NCBI GenBank assembly: GCA_029260315.1
Contig: JAJDDM010000096.1
Location: 1 to 64,000, forward strand
DNA length: 64,000 nucleotides
From: Phycisphaerales bacterium
GTDB lineage: Bacteria > Planctomycetota > Phycisphaerae > Phycisphaerales > UBA1924
Reading direction: 5' to 3'
A program made the position numbers and the translations under genes. How positions within the stretch are numbered: the first letter of the stretch is position 1; each line of letters starts with the position of its first letter. Under the pieces are notes generated by a model. The model was not told the origin of the DNA and made no database searches. It saw nothing but the letters and a program-made list of their open reading frames with translations. Positions 42,449 to 52,241 of this stretch are shown here, one piece after another.

Positions 42449-43740
42449 GGCTGCACCCTGAACACGTCCACAGCGACCGGGATCTGCGGCGTCGCGATGA
42501 ACGCCTGCCCCTCCAGGTCCGTGCGGTTGGGATATCGAAAATCGCTCGGTGCGCCCACGTTACTCGGCGCGGGCGGCTCGATCCGCACCACCGTCACGCC
42601 CAACTGCTCGGTCAGATCCTCGTCGACGCCCCGCACCGTGTACACGTTGCCGAACCGATCGACGAGCCGCTGGCCAAGCTGCGACGCCAGACGCAGGCGA
42701 TTGAGATCGTCGGGCGCCCCACCGCCGCCGGCCTCCAGCGGTAAACGGTCGCGAGGAATCACGAGATTGTCGCTATCCCCCGGCCCGCCGCTGCGACGCT
42801 GGCCCGGATAGCGTGTCCCCGCCGCCACGCCCACGCCGAACGCCACCGCATACTCGCCCACGACATTGCCCCCGCTCAGCGTCCGCCCGTCCTGACGCGG
42901 CTGGCTCGAGTCCGGGTTCATCGACACCGGCACGACACGCTGGGTCTCGATGATCTGCCCCCTGTCGTCGCCGGTGAGTTCAAAGGCGTTCATCGTCAGG
43001 TAATCGCTCAGCCGCAGACGCGGCCCGAACCGCACCCGAGAGACCTCCTCGTCGCGCCGCGTGAGCTGCACGCGGATGCCCGGGTCAACCCGCCGGACGA
43101 AGACCACCACCTCAATCGGATCCTGCTTCGTGGGAATCGCAATCCCCCTCGTCCGATCGAGCCGCCCGCTCGGCACACGCCGGGCGACGAAGTCCCACAC
43201 ATACTGCGGCTCGCTGTTGCTCGTATACGGCGCCGGCACCAGACGCTGCTCGATCCCGATCCGCACGTTGAGCTGCTCCAGGAGTTCCGGACTCACGATC
43301 ACGATCTCGCCGGCGTCCCGATCCGTGCCGTCTGCCACCGGGTCCAGTACAATCCACCGCTCATCAATGTCCGAATCGCCGGGATCCGCCAGCGGCAGGA
43401 TCCACTCGCCCATCGGCGACCACGTCCGATTTGGCTCGAACACCTGATCGGCGTTGTCCGCGACGCGCTGCTGCAAGCCATACCACCCGCGCAACTGTCG
43501 CACACTCGGAAACGCCGGGTTCGCCGGATTGTTCAGCCGCTCGTTGCCCAAGAGCACCGCCCGCGCCGACTCCAGCGCGTTCAGCCCCTGGATCTGGTCG
43601 CTCGCGATCCGCTGCTGGGGGATACCCACGCTGAACACCGCCGCCAGCCCCAAGACGCCCAGCGACAGCACCAGCACCGCGATCAGCACCTCGATCAGCG
43701 TGAAGCCGGCTCGCAATATTCGCATCGGCTCTTTCATCAT
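42445..43740 (-). CDS. GspI/PilV-like pseudopilin
   Basis: A 431-residue protein starting at the ATG at 43740, overlapping the upstream stop (ATGA). The N-terminus RAGFTLIEVLIAVLVLSLGVLGLAAVFSVG (about 10-39) is a class III prepilin signal: cleavage after Gly, Glu at +5, then a membrane and pseudopilus helix. The VLSLGVLGLA pattern with early branching is typical of PilV/GspI. The head region is long (GspI proteins are usually about 120-150 residues) and has several acidic and Pro/Gly-rich loops. It would be processed by a prepilin peptidase not encoded in this window. Confidence 0.8.
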   Translation of the reverse strand: MMKEPMRILRAGFTLIEVLIAVLVLSLGVLGLAAVFSVGIPQQRIASDQIQGLNALESARAVLLGNERLNNPANPAFPSVRQLRGWYGLQQRVADNADQVFEPNRTWSPMGEWILPLADPGDSDIDERWIVLDPVADGTDRDAGEIVIVSPELLEQLNVRIGIEQRLVPAPYTSNSEPQYVWDFVARRVPSGRLDRTRGIAIPTKQDPIEVVVFVRRVDPGIRVQLTRRDEEVSRVRFGPRLRLSDYLTMNAFELTGDDRGQIIETQRVVPVSMNPDSSQPRQDGRTLSGGNVVGEYAVAFGVGVAAGTRYPGQRRSGGPGDSDNLVIPRDRLPLEAGGGGAPDDLNRLRLASQLGQRLVDRFGNVYTVRGVDEDLTEQLGVTVVRIEPPAPSNVGAPSDFRYPNRTDLEGQAFIATPQIPVAVDVFRVQP

Positions 43741-44828
43741 GACGCCTCCGCGATGCCCATCCGCCGGGCAGTCCCCGAATACCGATCGATCGAGAATATC
43801 TCCGCCACCCGCGGCAGCAAACGATTCACCTCTTCCACCAGGCGCGGGTCGATCTCCGGGGTCATCTCGCCCCCCTGCGCCGGCGAGCGATACAACGACC
43901 GCGTCCCCCGATCGATCCCCGTAAACGCCCCCACACGCTCGGCCCGCAGCTCTCGCACCAGCTCGCGCAGGTCGTACAGCGCGACCTCACGCACCGGACG
44001 GACCAGCACGGTGTCGGTCGAGATATCACCGATGAGCTTCTGGCGATCCGCCGAGTTGAAGCCCCCGCCATCGGGCACATTCAGGAGCTGTCGGATCATC
44101 CGCTTGTGGTCGCTCTTGCGATCGGGGCGGAACGCCGCGATGTCAAACGGATCGTTCGAACGCTCCAGCGTCACGCTCGGCGCGTACACCAGCGCCTCGC
44201 GCTCGCTCAGATCGAGCTCGCCGGTCCGCGCCTGGAACCGCACGAGAAACGTCTGGCGCTTCGCCCCCTGCTCGTACTCATCGACATCGTCAATGAAGAA
44301 CCCCGTCTCGGGGAACACCCAGTTGACCTGACGGCGCGCGTAGCGCGTCGTCGAATACCACCCGCCGAGCACGCGGTCGTCTGTCGCATTCTCGTCGATC
44401 TGGTTCGCCCGCACCAGCCCGTTCACATGGAAGAACGGCGGCAGCGTCTGCACCTCGTACGTCGGGTCCGCGACGAACACGTCTCGCGTCATCCGCCGCC
44501 GGTCGATACCCACCCCCGCCAGCGCCCCGGCCTCGGTGCAGACGACGATCGAGACCTTGCCGCCGGGCTCGAAGAAGAACACCGCCGCGGAGTCCTGCCC
44601 ATCGATCGACTGCAACGCCGCGTCGCGCGCCTGCACCAGAGCGCTCCGGAGCGCCCCGTCGGCCAGCGACGCCCGGCTCGAGGCCAGCATCCCGTTGAAC
44701 GCCGGCACCGAGATCGCCACCAGCACCACGATGATCGCCATCACGCCCAACAGCTCGATCAGCGTGAACCCAGCACTCTGCGAGCCGCTGACCCGCCGAC
44801 GTTTCCATTGCGCAGTGAGTCGTCTCAT
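43737..44828 (-). CDS. GspH/FimT-like pseudopilin
   Basis: A 363-residue protein. The start at 44828 (MRRLTAQWKRRRVSG) overlaps the upstream stop by ATGA. Residues about 19-40 read AGFTLIELLGVMAIIVVLVAISVPAF, an ideal prepilin cleavage site and N-terminal helix. Then comes LASSRASLADGALRSALVQARDAALQS, the GspH/FimT helix continuation. The C-terminal part from about 250 is extra relative to FimT (about 170 residues). It belongs to the chain of coupled pseudopilin genes and likely sits in the tip or shaft of the pseudopilus. Confidence 0.8.
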   Translation of the reverse strand: MRRLTAQWKRRRVSGSQSAGFTLIELLGVMAIIVVLVAISVPAFNGMLASSRASLADGALRSALVQARDAALQSIDGQDSAAVFFFEPGGKVSIVVCTEAGALAGVGIDRRRMTRDVFVADPTYEVQTLPPFFHVNGLVRANQIDENATDDRVLGGWYSTTRYARRQVNWVFPETGFFIDDVDEYEQGAKRQTFLVRFQARTGELDLSEREALVYAPSVTLERSNDPFDIAAFRPDRKSDHKRMIRQLLNVPDGGGFNSADRQKLIGDISTDTVLVRPVREVALYDLRELVRELRAERVGAFTGIDRGTRSLYRSPAQGGEMTPEIDPRLVEEVNRLLPRVAEIFSIDRYSGTARRMGIAEAS

Positions 44829-45901
44829 CGCCCGACCTCCACCGCGTTGTCGCTCATCGCCCTCTTGCGCAGCTCCGCGACGGCGGTCGCGCTGTTCGGA
44901 TCGCTCAACGTCGTCCCCAGCGCCGCCTCCAGCACCCGCACCGGCTCGGTCCCGAACACCCCGTCTCGCCCAGACCCGATGATCGCGTAGCTCCCGGCGC
45001 GATACTCGCTGACCTCGCTGGACGCGTCCGGATCCGCCCATGTCGCCGGATCCTGCAGCAGCTTGGGCACGTTCATGAACTCGCCGAGTTCCGCCGACGC
45101 GTCCAGCGGCTCCAGGTTCTCCCACCGGTAATAACGAAACGCCCGGTCCCGGATCCCCAGCAGCGCGACGCTCGACGGGTCGCCATCGAGATTCGAACCC
45201 GGCGCACCATCGTGCTCCTCGAACTCCAGCGGATCGACGTACTGCCGCTTCAGCAGCGACGCGCTCTGCGGCGTAAAGAATGCCTCGTGCTTGCGCCCCC
45301 GCGGATCGAACCGACCGTCGCGCGACGGCGTCACGAACCCCTGCCCCGCGACCCCGTCGATCACCGCGTCGTTGTCCTCGTGCCGCGCCCCGCACTCGCC
45401 CATCAGATAGAACGGCAGCGAGAACTTGCTGTACCGCTTGTCGCTGAACGAGCTGTCGGCGCCCGAGTACCCGTTCACCGGCCCGACGATGTTTGTGTCC
45501 ACCGCCCCCGCGCCGGTCCGCGCGACCATGAACGCCCGCGAGCGGACCGCCACCTGCTGGAAGCCATTTCGGCGCGGGTCGTCGATGATCGGCCCGCCAT
45601 CGGCCGTCCCCAGCGGCTCGCCGTCGTTCACCAGCGGCGGCAGGAACCCGAACTCGTTCTTGAACTGCTCGACCGACGAGCGCAGGCCGCTGGCCATGAA
45701 CTGCTCGGACGTGTTCTTGCTCTGGCGCAGGGCCGTCCGCACCCCCACCGTCACCAGGCTGATGAGCACCGCGATCACCACCAGCGAGACCATGATCTCG
45801 ATGATCGTGAACCCGCGCGCCGCCCGCGCCCCCGGGCAGACCGACCGAGTTGTCTCGCGAGTCTCGCGCATGTCGCGTGCTCCCCGTCCCGAAATCGCCA
45901 T
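44825..45901 (-). CDS. GspG-like pseudopilin
   Basis: A 358-residue protein. The ATG at 45901 overlaps the GspF stop by one base (TGATG). Prepilin motif: ARGFTIIEIMVSLVVIAVLISLVTVGVRTALRQSKNT (about 30-66), with Glu at +5 (GFTIIE). Its position directly after GspF is where the major pseudopilin GspG usually lies, but the head is far larger than GspG's (about 140 residues). It has a segment KFSLPFYLMGECG and a C-terminal YAIIGSGRDGVFGTEPV that resembles the end of GspG-like proteins (the usual S-x-G-x-D-G). I call it G-like from order, the conserved IIGSGRDG segment and the helix. Confidence 0.75.
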   Translation of the reverse strand: MAISGRGARDMRETRETTRSVCPGARAARGFTIIEIMVSLVVIAVLISLVTVGVRTALRQSKNTSEQFMASGLRSSVEQFKNEFGFLPPLVNDGEPLGTADGGPIIDDPRRNGFQQVAVRSRAFMVARTGAGAVDTNIVGPVNGYSGADSSFSDKRYSKFSLPFYLMGECGARHEDNDAVIDGVAGQGFVTPSRDGRFDPRGRKHEAFFTPQSASLLKRQYVDPLEFEEHDGAPGSNLDGDPSSVALLGIRDRAFRYYRWENLEPLDASAELGEFMNVPKLLQDPATWADPDASSEVSEYRAGSYAIIGSGRDGVFGTEPVRVLEAALGTTLSDPNSATAVAELRKRAMSDNAVEVGR

Positions 45902-47199
45902 CAGACGCCGCCGCCCTGGAGGCTCTCGATCATCTTCACCAGCGGCAGGAACATCGCGACGACGATCGTGCCGATCATCCCGCCCAGCACCACGACCATC
46001 AGCGGCTCGATCAGTCGCGTCAAAGACTGCACCGCGACGTCGACCTCCTCGTCGTAGTTGTCGGCGATCTTCATCAACATGATGTCCATCTCGCCGGTCT
46101 CCTCGCCCACGTCGATCATGTTGACCACGATCGCGTCGCACGTCTTGCTCTCACGCAGGGGTCCCGCGAAGCTCTCGCCCTCGCGGATCGAATCGTGCAC
46201 CCGGCGCAGCGCCTTCTCGTAGACGTAGTTGCCGCTGGTCTCGCCCGTGATCGTGATCGCCTCCAGAATCGGCACGCCCGCGCTGATCAGCGTGCCCAGC
46301 GTCCGCGTGAACCGCGCGATCGAACTCTTCTTCACCAGCGGCCCGAAGATCGGCAGGTTCACGATCATCATGTCCGTCGCCGCCTTGCCGGGCCCGGCCT
46401 TGCGGATCAGCTTCCAGAAAATGATCGCCAGCACCGGGCTCGCCAGGATCACGATCCACCCCGGCACCTGCTGGGTCGGGTTCGTCCCCGCGACCCATCG
46501 GCTGGTTGTGATCAGCCAGCGCGTCAGCCCCGGCAGCGTCACGCCGAACTCCTCGAAGATCTTCTCGAACTTCGGGATGATGAACACCATGATCGCCGTC
46601 AGGATCGCCAGCGCGATCACGATAACGACGACCGGGTAGACCATCGCGCCCTTGATCCGGCGCTTCAGACGCTGGCTCTTCTCCATGAAGTCCGCGAGGC
46701 GCTGGAGGATGATGTCCAACACGCCGCCGATCTCGCCGGCGTTGACCATCTTCACATACAGCAGATTGAACGCCTTGGGGTTCTTGCTCATCGCCTCGGA
46801 CAAGCTCGACCCGCCCTCGACCTCCTCGCACACGCTGAGCAGGCTGTTCTTCAGAACGCCGGGCTTGGCCTGCTGCTCGAGGATCTGCAGCGACCGCAGC
46901 AGCGGCAGGCCCGCGTCCTGGAGCGTCGAGAGCTGGCGTGTGAACGTCGTCAACTGCTTGGCGTTCACCTTGCCGATCGAAAACCCGCCGCCCTTCTTCT
47001 TCTTCTTCGAAGACGACGAGGCCCCGATGCCGCCTTCCTTCCCGGCGCCGGACTTCTTGACCTTCTGCTCGCGCACCTCGGTCGGATAGAGCCCCTGGCT
47101 CTTGATCCGCGCGACCGCCTCCTGGTGGTCGCCGGCGTCGATCGTGCCCTTCTGACTCTTGCCCGAGGCGTTCAGCGCCTCGTATGTGAATGTCGCCAT
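45901..47199 (-). CDS. Inner-membrane platform protein GspF/PilC
   Basis: A 432-residue platform protein on which the ATPase drives pseudopilus assembly. The N-terminus ATFTYEALNASGKSQKGTIDAGDHQEAVARIKSQGLYPTEV is typical. A Ser/Lys-rich insert (SSSSKKKKKGGG, about 61-72) precedes the first GspF domain (TTFTRQLSTLQDAGLPLLRSLQIL). Membrane segments are at about 185-208 (VYPVVVIVIALAILTAIMVFII), 253-270 and 395-420 (VVVLGGMIGTIVVAMFLPLVKMI). The second repeat starts at ARFTRTLGTLISAGVPILEAI. Both GspF domains are complete. Its start is 28 bp after the GspE stop. Confidence 0.93.
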   Translation of the reverse strand: MATFTYEALNASGKSQKGTIDAGDHQEAVARIKSQGLYPTEVREQKVKKSGAGKEGGIGASSSSKKKKKGGGFSIGKVNAKQLTTFTRQLSTLQDAGLPLLRSLQILEQQAKPGVLKNSLLSVCEEVEGGSSLSEAMSKNPKAFNLLYVKMVNAGEIGGVLDIILQRLADFMEKSQRLKRRIKGAMVYPVVVIVIALAILTAIMVFIIPKFEKIFEEFGVTLPGLTRWLITTSRWVAGTNPTQQVPGWIVILASPVLAIIFWKLIRKAGPGKAATDMMIVNLPIFGPLVKKSSIARFTRTLGTLISAGVPILEAITITGETSGNYVYEKALRRVHDSIREGESFAGPLRESKTCDAIVVNMIDVGEETGEMDIMLMKIADNYDEEVDVAVQSLTRLIEPLMVVVLGGMIGTIVVAMFLPLVKMIESLQGGGV

Positions 47200-47226
47200 C
47201 AGCGTCTCTCCACGGGGATCCCCGCA

Positions 47227-48966
47227 CTATTCCTCGACGATCGTCTCACGGACGACCTCGTCGATCGTGGTCAGTCCCTCGTAAATCGCAAGCAAGCCGT
47301 TCTCGCGCAGCGTCCGCATCCCCCGCCGCACCGCGTGCTCGCGCAGCACCGCCGTGCTCGCCTCGTTCATCACCATCTCGCGCAGCGTGTCGTCCATCAT
47401 CATGATCTCGAACAACGCCATCCGCCCCTTGTACCCCGAGTTGTGGCAGTTGTCACAGCCCCGCCCGCGGAAGAACGTCCTGCCCCGGACATCCTCCAGG
47501 CGAAGGTTGAGCTCCATCAGCTCCTCCTCCGTCGGCGAATACTCCTCCTTGCAGCGGGTGCAAATCGTCCGCACCAGGCGCTGGGCCACGATGCCCTCGA
47601 TCGTCGCCGTCAGCAGGAACGGCTCCATGCCGAGGTCCACCAGACGAATGATCGAGCTCGGCGCGTCGTTCGTGTGCAGCGTGCTCAGCACGAGGTGGCC
47701 CGTCAGTGACGCCTGCACCGCGATCTGCGCCGTCTCCAGGTCACGGATCTCGCCCACCAGGATCACGTCCGGATCCTGACGCAGGAAGCTGCGAAGCAGC
47801 CGCGCGAACGTCAGCTTTACGTCCTCGTTCACCTGGCACTGGCACAGCCCGTCGATGTCGTATTCGACCGGGTCCTCCGCCGTGAGGATCTTGGTCTCGA
47901 TGTCGTTCAACTCCGCCAGCGCCGCGTACAGCGTCGTCGTCTTGCCAGAGCCCGTGGGGCCGGTCACCACAGCGATCCCATTGGGCTGGTGGATCAGACC
48001 CCGGAACGTCTCCAGATCGTCCTCGCGGAACCCGATCCGGTCGAGATTCAGCTCGACGTTGCTCCGGTCGAGCACACGCATCACCACGCTCTCGCCGAAC
48101 AGCGTCGGCAGCACCGCCACACGCAGGTCCACCGGATTCCCGCCCACCGTCAGCTCGATGCGCCCGTCCTGCGGCAACCGGCGCTCGGCGATATCCAGAT
48201 TCGCCATGACCTTCACGCGGCTGGTGATCGCCGGGCCCAGGTGCTTCGGCGGCGGCACCATCTCGTACAGCACACCATCGATGCGATACCGCATCTTGAA
48301 CTCGTCCTCGAACGGCTCGAAGTGCACGTCGCTGGCCTTGTCCTTGATCGCCTGCAGCAGCACCAGGTTCAGCAGCTTGATGACTTGGTTGTCCTCCGCG
48401 GCTTCCTTCAGCTCGTCCAGGTCGATCGACTGTCCGCGATTCTGCAGCGACGAAAATTTCTCGTTGTCCGCCAAGTCACCCATCATGTCCGCGACAGATT
48501 CGGTTTTCGAGTAGTGCTTGCTGATCAGCGCGTCCACCGCGTCGGCATCCGCCACCGCCGCCGTCACGTTGAACCCCATCAGCAGCCGCAGGTCGTCCAC
48601 CGCCCGGAAGTTGTCCGGGCTCTTCATCGCGATCTTCAGCTTCCGTCCCGCCTCGTCGTAGTCGATCGGCACGACCTGATACGCCTGCACGCTCTCAGCC
48701 GGCAACGCCCCGATCACGCTCTCGGGCAGATCGACCTGGCTCAGATCTAGATACTCCATCCCAGCCTGCCCCGCCAGGGCCGCCGAGACATCCCGGTCCT
48801 CGCAGTGCCCCAACTCGACCAGAAGCTGCCCCAAGGGGGCCTTTCGCGTCTTCTGGACCGCCAGGGCCTCGTGTACCTGCTCGCGGGTCACCACGCCCAT
48901 CTTCGTGAGCACGCGCCCGATCTTGCGACCCTTCAGTTCCGCCGGCGTGATGGTTGTCATTGCCAT
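47227..48966 (-). CDS. GspE/PilB assembly ATPase (first copy)
   Basis: A 579-residue hexameric ATPase for pseudopilus assembly. The start at 48966 (MAMTTITPAELKGRKIGRVL) is used; the frame is open to 49041. An N-terminal MshEN/N1 domain (about 10-140) is followed by the linker and the ATPase core: SDVHFEPFEDEFKMRYRIDGVL, Walker A GPTGSGKTTT (about 332-341), the Asp box, Walker B ILVGEIRD (about 398-405) and the His box LVLSTLHTNDAPSSI. The C-terminal zinc site has two CxxC pairs (CTRC, CDNC). It lies next to gspF in the standard E-F order. Confidence 0.93.
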   Translation of the reverse strand: MAMTTITPAELKGRKIGRVLTKMGVVTREQVHEALAVQKTRKAPLGQLLVELGHCEDRDVSAALAGQAGMEYLDLSQVDLPESVIGALPAESVQAYQVVPIDYDEAGRKLKIAMKSPDNFRAVDDLRLLMGFNVTAAVADADAVDALISKHYSKTESVADMMGDLADNEKFSSLQNRGQSIDLDELKEAAEDNQVIKLLNLVLLQAIKDKASDVHFEPFEDEFKMRYRIDGVLYEMVPPPKHLGPAITSRVKVMANLDIAERRLPQDGRIELTVGGNPVDLRVAVLPTLFGESVVMRVLDRSNVELNLDRIGFREDDLETFRGLIHQPNGIAVVTGPTGSGKTTTLYAALAELNDIETKILTAEDPVEYDIDGLCQCQVNEDVKLTFARLLRSFLRQDPDVILVGEIRDLETAQIAVQASLTGHLVLSTLHTNDAPSSIIRLVDLGMEPFLLTATIEGIVAQRLVRTICTRCKEEYSPTEEELMELNLRLEDVRGRTFFRGRGCDNCHNSGYKGRMALFEIMMMDDTLREMVMNEASTAVLREHAVRRGMRTLRENGLLAIYEGLTTIDEVVRETIVEE

Positions 48967-49184
48967 TCTGTCAGATCCCTTGCCACTCAGACACCAAGCC
49001 AGCGGGCCCCCGCCCGGGATGGATCCTCCGCGTCGATCCATCGCCGAGGCGAGTCACCCACAGGCATCTTCGCATCGCACCTCGATTGGTTCTCGTTCGG
49101 AGCGGGTTTTATTCGGCCGTGAGATGATACGACATCTGGATGTTCACGCAAATGTCGCCCGCCCGCCCTCAGCTCGCATACGCA

Positions 49185-50303
49185 TTATTCCTCGGTTTCG
49201 TCGGACTCATCCAGCTCTGTCCGCCCAACTGTCCGACCGATCCGATGGACTTTGTCGCGAAGATCGCCGGGATTCTTGCCCTTGTCGACCATTTCCTCGG
49301 CGGCGATCTTGCCCTCGGAATAGAGCTGCCACAGGTGGTCGTCCAGAAGCTGCATCCCGAACTTCTTGCCGGTCTGGATCATCGAATCGATACGGAAGGA
49401 CTTGTTGTCGCGGATCAGGTTGCTGATGGCGGGGGTCACGAGCAGGAACTCGTACGCCGCGACCATGCCCGGCTGGTCCACCCGGCTCAGCAGCGCCTGG
49501 CTCAACACGGCGATCAGGGCCGTCGAGAGCTGAACACGGATCTGGTTCTGCTGCTGGACCGGGAAGGCGTCGACCAGGCGATCGATGGTCTTGGCGGCAC
49601 CGGTGGTGTGCAGGGTGCCGAAGACAAGGTGGCCCGTCTCGGCGGCCCGGACCGCCGCCTCGATCGTCTCGAGGTCACGCATCTCGCCCACGAGGATGTT
49701 GTCGGGATCCTGACGCAGGGCTCGGCGGAGGGCCTCGGCGAAGTTGGGCACGTCATTGCCAACCTCACGCTGATTGACGATCGACATCTTGTGATAGTGG
49801 TAGTACTCAATCGGATCCTCCATCGTGATGATGTGATGATCCATGTTGGTGTTGATGTAGTCGATCATCGTCGCCAGCGACGTCGTCTTGCCCGAGCCGG
49901 TCGGGCCGGTCACCAGGAAGAGACCACGCGGGCGGCGGACCAACTCCTTCACAATCGTCGGCAGGCCGATCTGCTCGAACGTCAGGATCTTGTTGGGAAT
50001 CTGGCGGAGACAGATCGCCAGATCGCCTCGCTGGCGGAAGACCGAGACGCGGAATCGGGCGGCGTCGCCATAGGCGAAGCCGAAGTCGGTCCCGCCCTCT
50101 TCCTGGAGCTCCTGCTGGTTCCGCTCGGGCGTGATGGACTTCATCAGGCCGACCATGTCATCGGATTCGATGGTCTTGGTCTGGAGGTTGCGCAGGTGTC
50201 CGTGCAGGCGGATCGTGGGCTGACGCCCGACGGTCAGGTGCAGGTCGCTTGAACCGGTCTTGACCACCGTGTCGAGCAGACGGTCGATCTGCATCGTGGA
50301 CAT
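49185..50303 (-). CDS. pilT: Retraction ATPase PilT-like
   Basis: A 372-residue ATPase starting at the ATG at 50303 (MSTMQIDRLLDTVVKTGSSDLHLTVG), preceded by GGAGA. PilT landmarks are the short N-terminal PAS-like part with SSDLHLTVGRQPTIRLHG, Walker A GPTGSGKTTS (about 136-145), Walker B ILVGEMRD, HTTGAAKTIDRLVD, and the AIRNLIRE-like motif TPAISNLIRDNKS. PilT disassembles type IV pili; true type II secretion systems lack it. Its presence between two GspE copies argues that this operon builds a retractable pilus-like fibre. The gap of 218 bp to the next gene holds nothing I can recognise. Confidence 0.92.
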   Translation of the reverse strand: MSTMQIDRLLDTVVKTGSSDLHLTVGRQPTIRLHGHLRNLQTKTIESDDMVGLMKSITPERNQQELQEEGGTDFGFAYGDAARFRVSVFRQRGDLAICLRQIPNKILTFEQIGLPTIVKELVRRPRGLFLVTGPTGSGKTTSLATMIDYINTNMDHHIITMEDPIEYYHYHKMSIVNQREVGNDVPNFAEALRRALRQDPDNILVGEMRDLETIEAAVRAAETGHLVFGTLHTTGAAKTIDRLVDAFPVQQQNQIRVQLSTALIAVLSQALLSRVDQPGMVAAYEFLLVTPAISNLIRDNKSFRIDSMIQTGKKFGMQLLDDHLWQLYSEGKIAAEEMVDKGKNPGDLRDKVHRIGRTVGRTELDESDETEE

Positions 50304-50352
50304 CAATCATTCTCCAACTGGACCCACGATCGCGGGCCGGAACTGCTTTCTC

Positions 50353-52083
50353 TCAGCCCGCCTCGGCGAGCGCGTCCTCCGCCTGCGCCACACGCGCGAC
50401 TTCCTCGGGCGTCGTTCGCCCTGCGAGGATCTTCATCCGTCCGTCGTCCACGAGCTGCTTCATGCCGGCCGAGATCGCGGCGGCCCGGATCTTGCCCGAC
50501 GGCGCCTTGTTGAACGCCAGATCGCGGATCGTCGCGTTCATCTGCATCAGCTCGAAGATCGCCCGCCGACCCTTGTAGCCCACGTTGTTGCACTTCGAGC
50601 ACCCGACGGCCTTGTAGACCTTGCCGATGGCCTGCTCCCTCGGCAGATTCACCAGGTGCAGGTGCTTGGGATCGGGCTGCTCGTCGAGCACCTTGCAGCT
50701 ATCACACAGGATGCGGACGAGCCGCTGGGCAAGGACCGCCTGGATCGAACTCGCGACCAGGAACGGTTTAATTCCCATGTCGATCAGTCGCGTGATCGCG
50801 CTCGGCGCGTCGTTGGTGTGCAGCGTGCTGAACACAAGGTGCCCGGTCAGCGCCGCCTGGATCGCGATCTCGGCGACCTCCTTATCGCGGATCTCACCGA
50901 CGAGAATCACGTTCGGCGCCTGACGCAGCATCGATCGCAGGATCGCCGTGAAGCTCAGCCCGATCGACTCGCGCACCTGGCACTGGTTGATGCCCTCGAA
51001 GTTGTACTCCACCGGATCCTCGGCGGTGATGATCTTGCGATCCGGACGGTTCAGGACGTCCAGCGCCGAGTACAGCGTCGTCGTCTTGCCCGAGCCCGTG
51101 GGCCCGGTCACCAGAAAGATGCCGTTCGGCCTGCGGATGATCCGGTTGAAGGTGTTGAGGTCTTCCTGCTCGAGACCCAGATTATTCAGACCCACGCGGG
51201 CGGATTCGGGTCGCAGGATACGCAGCACCACGCTCTCGCCGTGGTACGCCGGGCACGCCGAGACGCGGAAGTCGATCTGCCCCTCGCCGAACGGGATCTT
51301 GATGCGCCCGTCCTGGGGCACGCGCCGCTCGGCGATGTTCATGCTGCTCATCAGCTTGGTGCGGCTGAGGATCGCGTTCTGCATCCGCTTGGGCAGGTTG
51401 TCGCGCTCCATGCACACGCCGTCGATCCGATAGCGCAGCCGCACCCGATCGGCCATGGGCTCGATGTGGATGTCGCTGGCGCGCATGGTGCATGCCTCGT
51501 TCAGGATGCGGTCCACCAGTTTCACGACCGGCGCGTCCTCGCGCGCCACGTCGATCGAGCGGTCCATCGAACGGTCCACCGAGCGGTCGATTGTCCGGTC
51601 GATCGAGTCGGTCATCAGCGACTCGTCGGCGCCGACCATCCGCGGCTGGCTCTTCAGCCCGCCCTCGATGAAATCGCGGATCTGGGTCTTGGAAGCCAGC
51701 TTCGGCTCGACCTCGACGCTCAGACGGAACCGGAGCATGTCCATCAGCTCCAGGTCCATCGGGTCGTGCATGATCAGCTTCAGCTTGCCGTTGGTCTTCT
51801 CCATCGGCAACACGCCGTGCTTGCGGATCAGCTCCTCGGGCACCAGCGTCATGTCGACCTTGTCGGACATACCCGGAGCGGTCAGGTCGAGGAACTCCAT
51901 CCCGAACTGATCGGCCAGAGCCTTGGCGACGTCGGTGTCCTTGGCGAAGCCGGCCTCGACCAGCGCGTCGCCCATGCGCTTGCCGGCGCCCTGGGCGATC
52001 TTGATCGCCTGCTCGGCCTGGCTGGCGTTGATGACGCCCGCCTTGACGAGGATCTCACCGAGTCGTTTGCGCGATCTAGCCAT
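50353..52083 (-). CDS. GspE/PilB assembly ATPase (second copy)
   Basis: A 576-residue protein homologous to the copy at 47227. The N-terminal MshEN domain (ARSRKRLGEILVKAGVINASQAEQAI) is followed by a linker with a 4-residue tandem repeat DR(S/T)x (about 158-178, DSIDRTIDRSVDRSMDRSID). The ATPase core has ASDIHIEPMADRVRLRYRIDGVC, Walker A GPTGSGKTTT (about 334-343), Walker B ILVGEIRD, HTNDAPSAITRLIDMG, and the zinc pairs CDSC and CSKC. It heads the minus-strand secretion run and is divergent from coaB. Two different E-type ATPases beside one PilT may serve different fibres or stages; this is inference. Confidence 0.92.
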   Translation of the reverse strand: MARSRKRLGEILVKAGVINASQAEQAIKIAQGAGKRMGDALVEAGFAKDTDVAKALADQFGMEFLDLTAPGMSDKVDMTLVPEELIRKHGVLPMEKTNGKLKLIMHDPMDLELMDMLRFRLSVEVEPKLASKTQIRDFIEGGLKSQPRMVGADESLMTDSIDRTIDRSVDRSMDRSIDVAREDAPVVKLVDRILNEACTMRASDIHIEPMADRVRLRYRIDGVCMERDNLPKRMQNAILSRTKLMSSMNIAERRVPQDGRIKIPFGEGQIDFRVSACPAYHGESVVLRILRPESARVGLNNLGLEQEDLNTFNRIIRRPNGIFLVTGPTGSGKTTTLYSALDVLNRPDRKIITAEDPVEYNFEGINQCQVRESIGLSFTAILRSMLRQAPNVILVGEIRDKEVAEIAIQAALTGHLVFSTLHTNDAPSAITRLIDMGIKPFLVASSIQAVLAQRLVRILCDSCKVLDEQPDPKHLHLVNLPREQAIGKVYKAVGCSKCNNVGYKGRRAIFELMQMNATIRDLAFNKAPSGKIRAAAISAGMKQLVDDGRMKILAGRTTPEEVARVAQAEDALAEAG

Positions 52084-52241
52084 GCGTGTCTCTGCTCACG
52101 AGCGTGAAAGAAGCCATGCTGAGGGCCCGATGGTACGCGCCCGAGGACCGAATCCAAAGCCCGCCGAAGCCGCTGGGGGCGGATCGCCGGATTTGGGGCG
52201 GGGGCGACGATCGCCGCGAGTCGGCCGGACTCCTCTCTACG

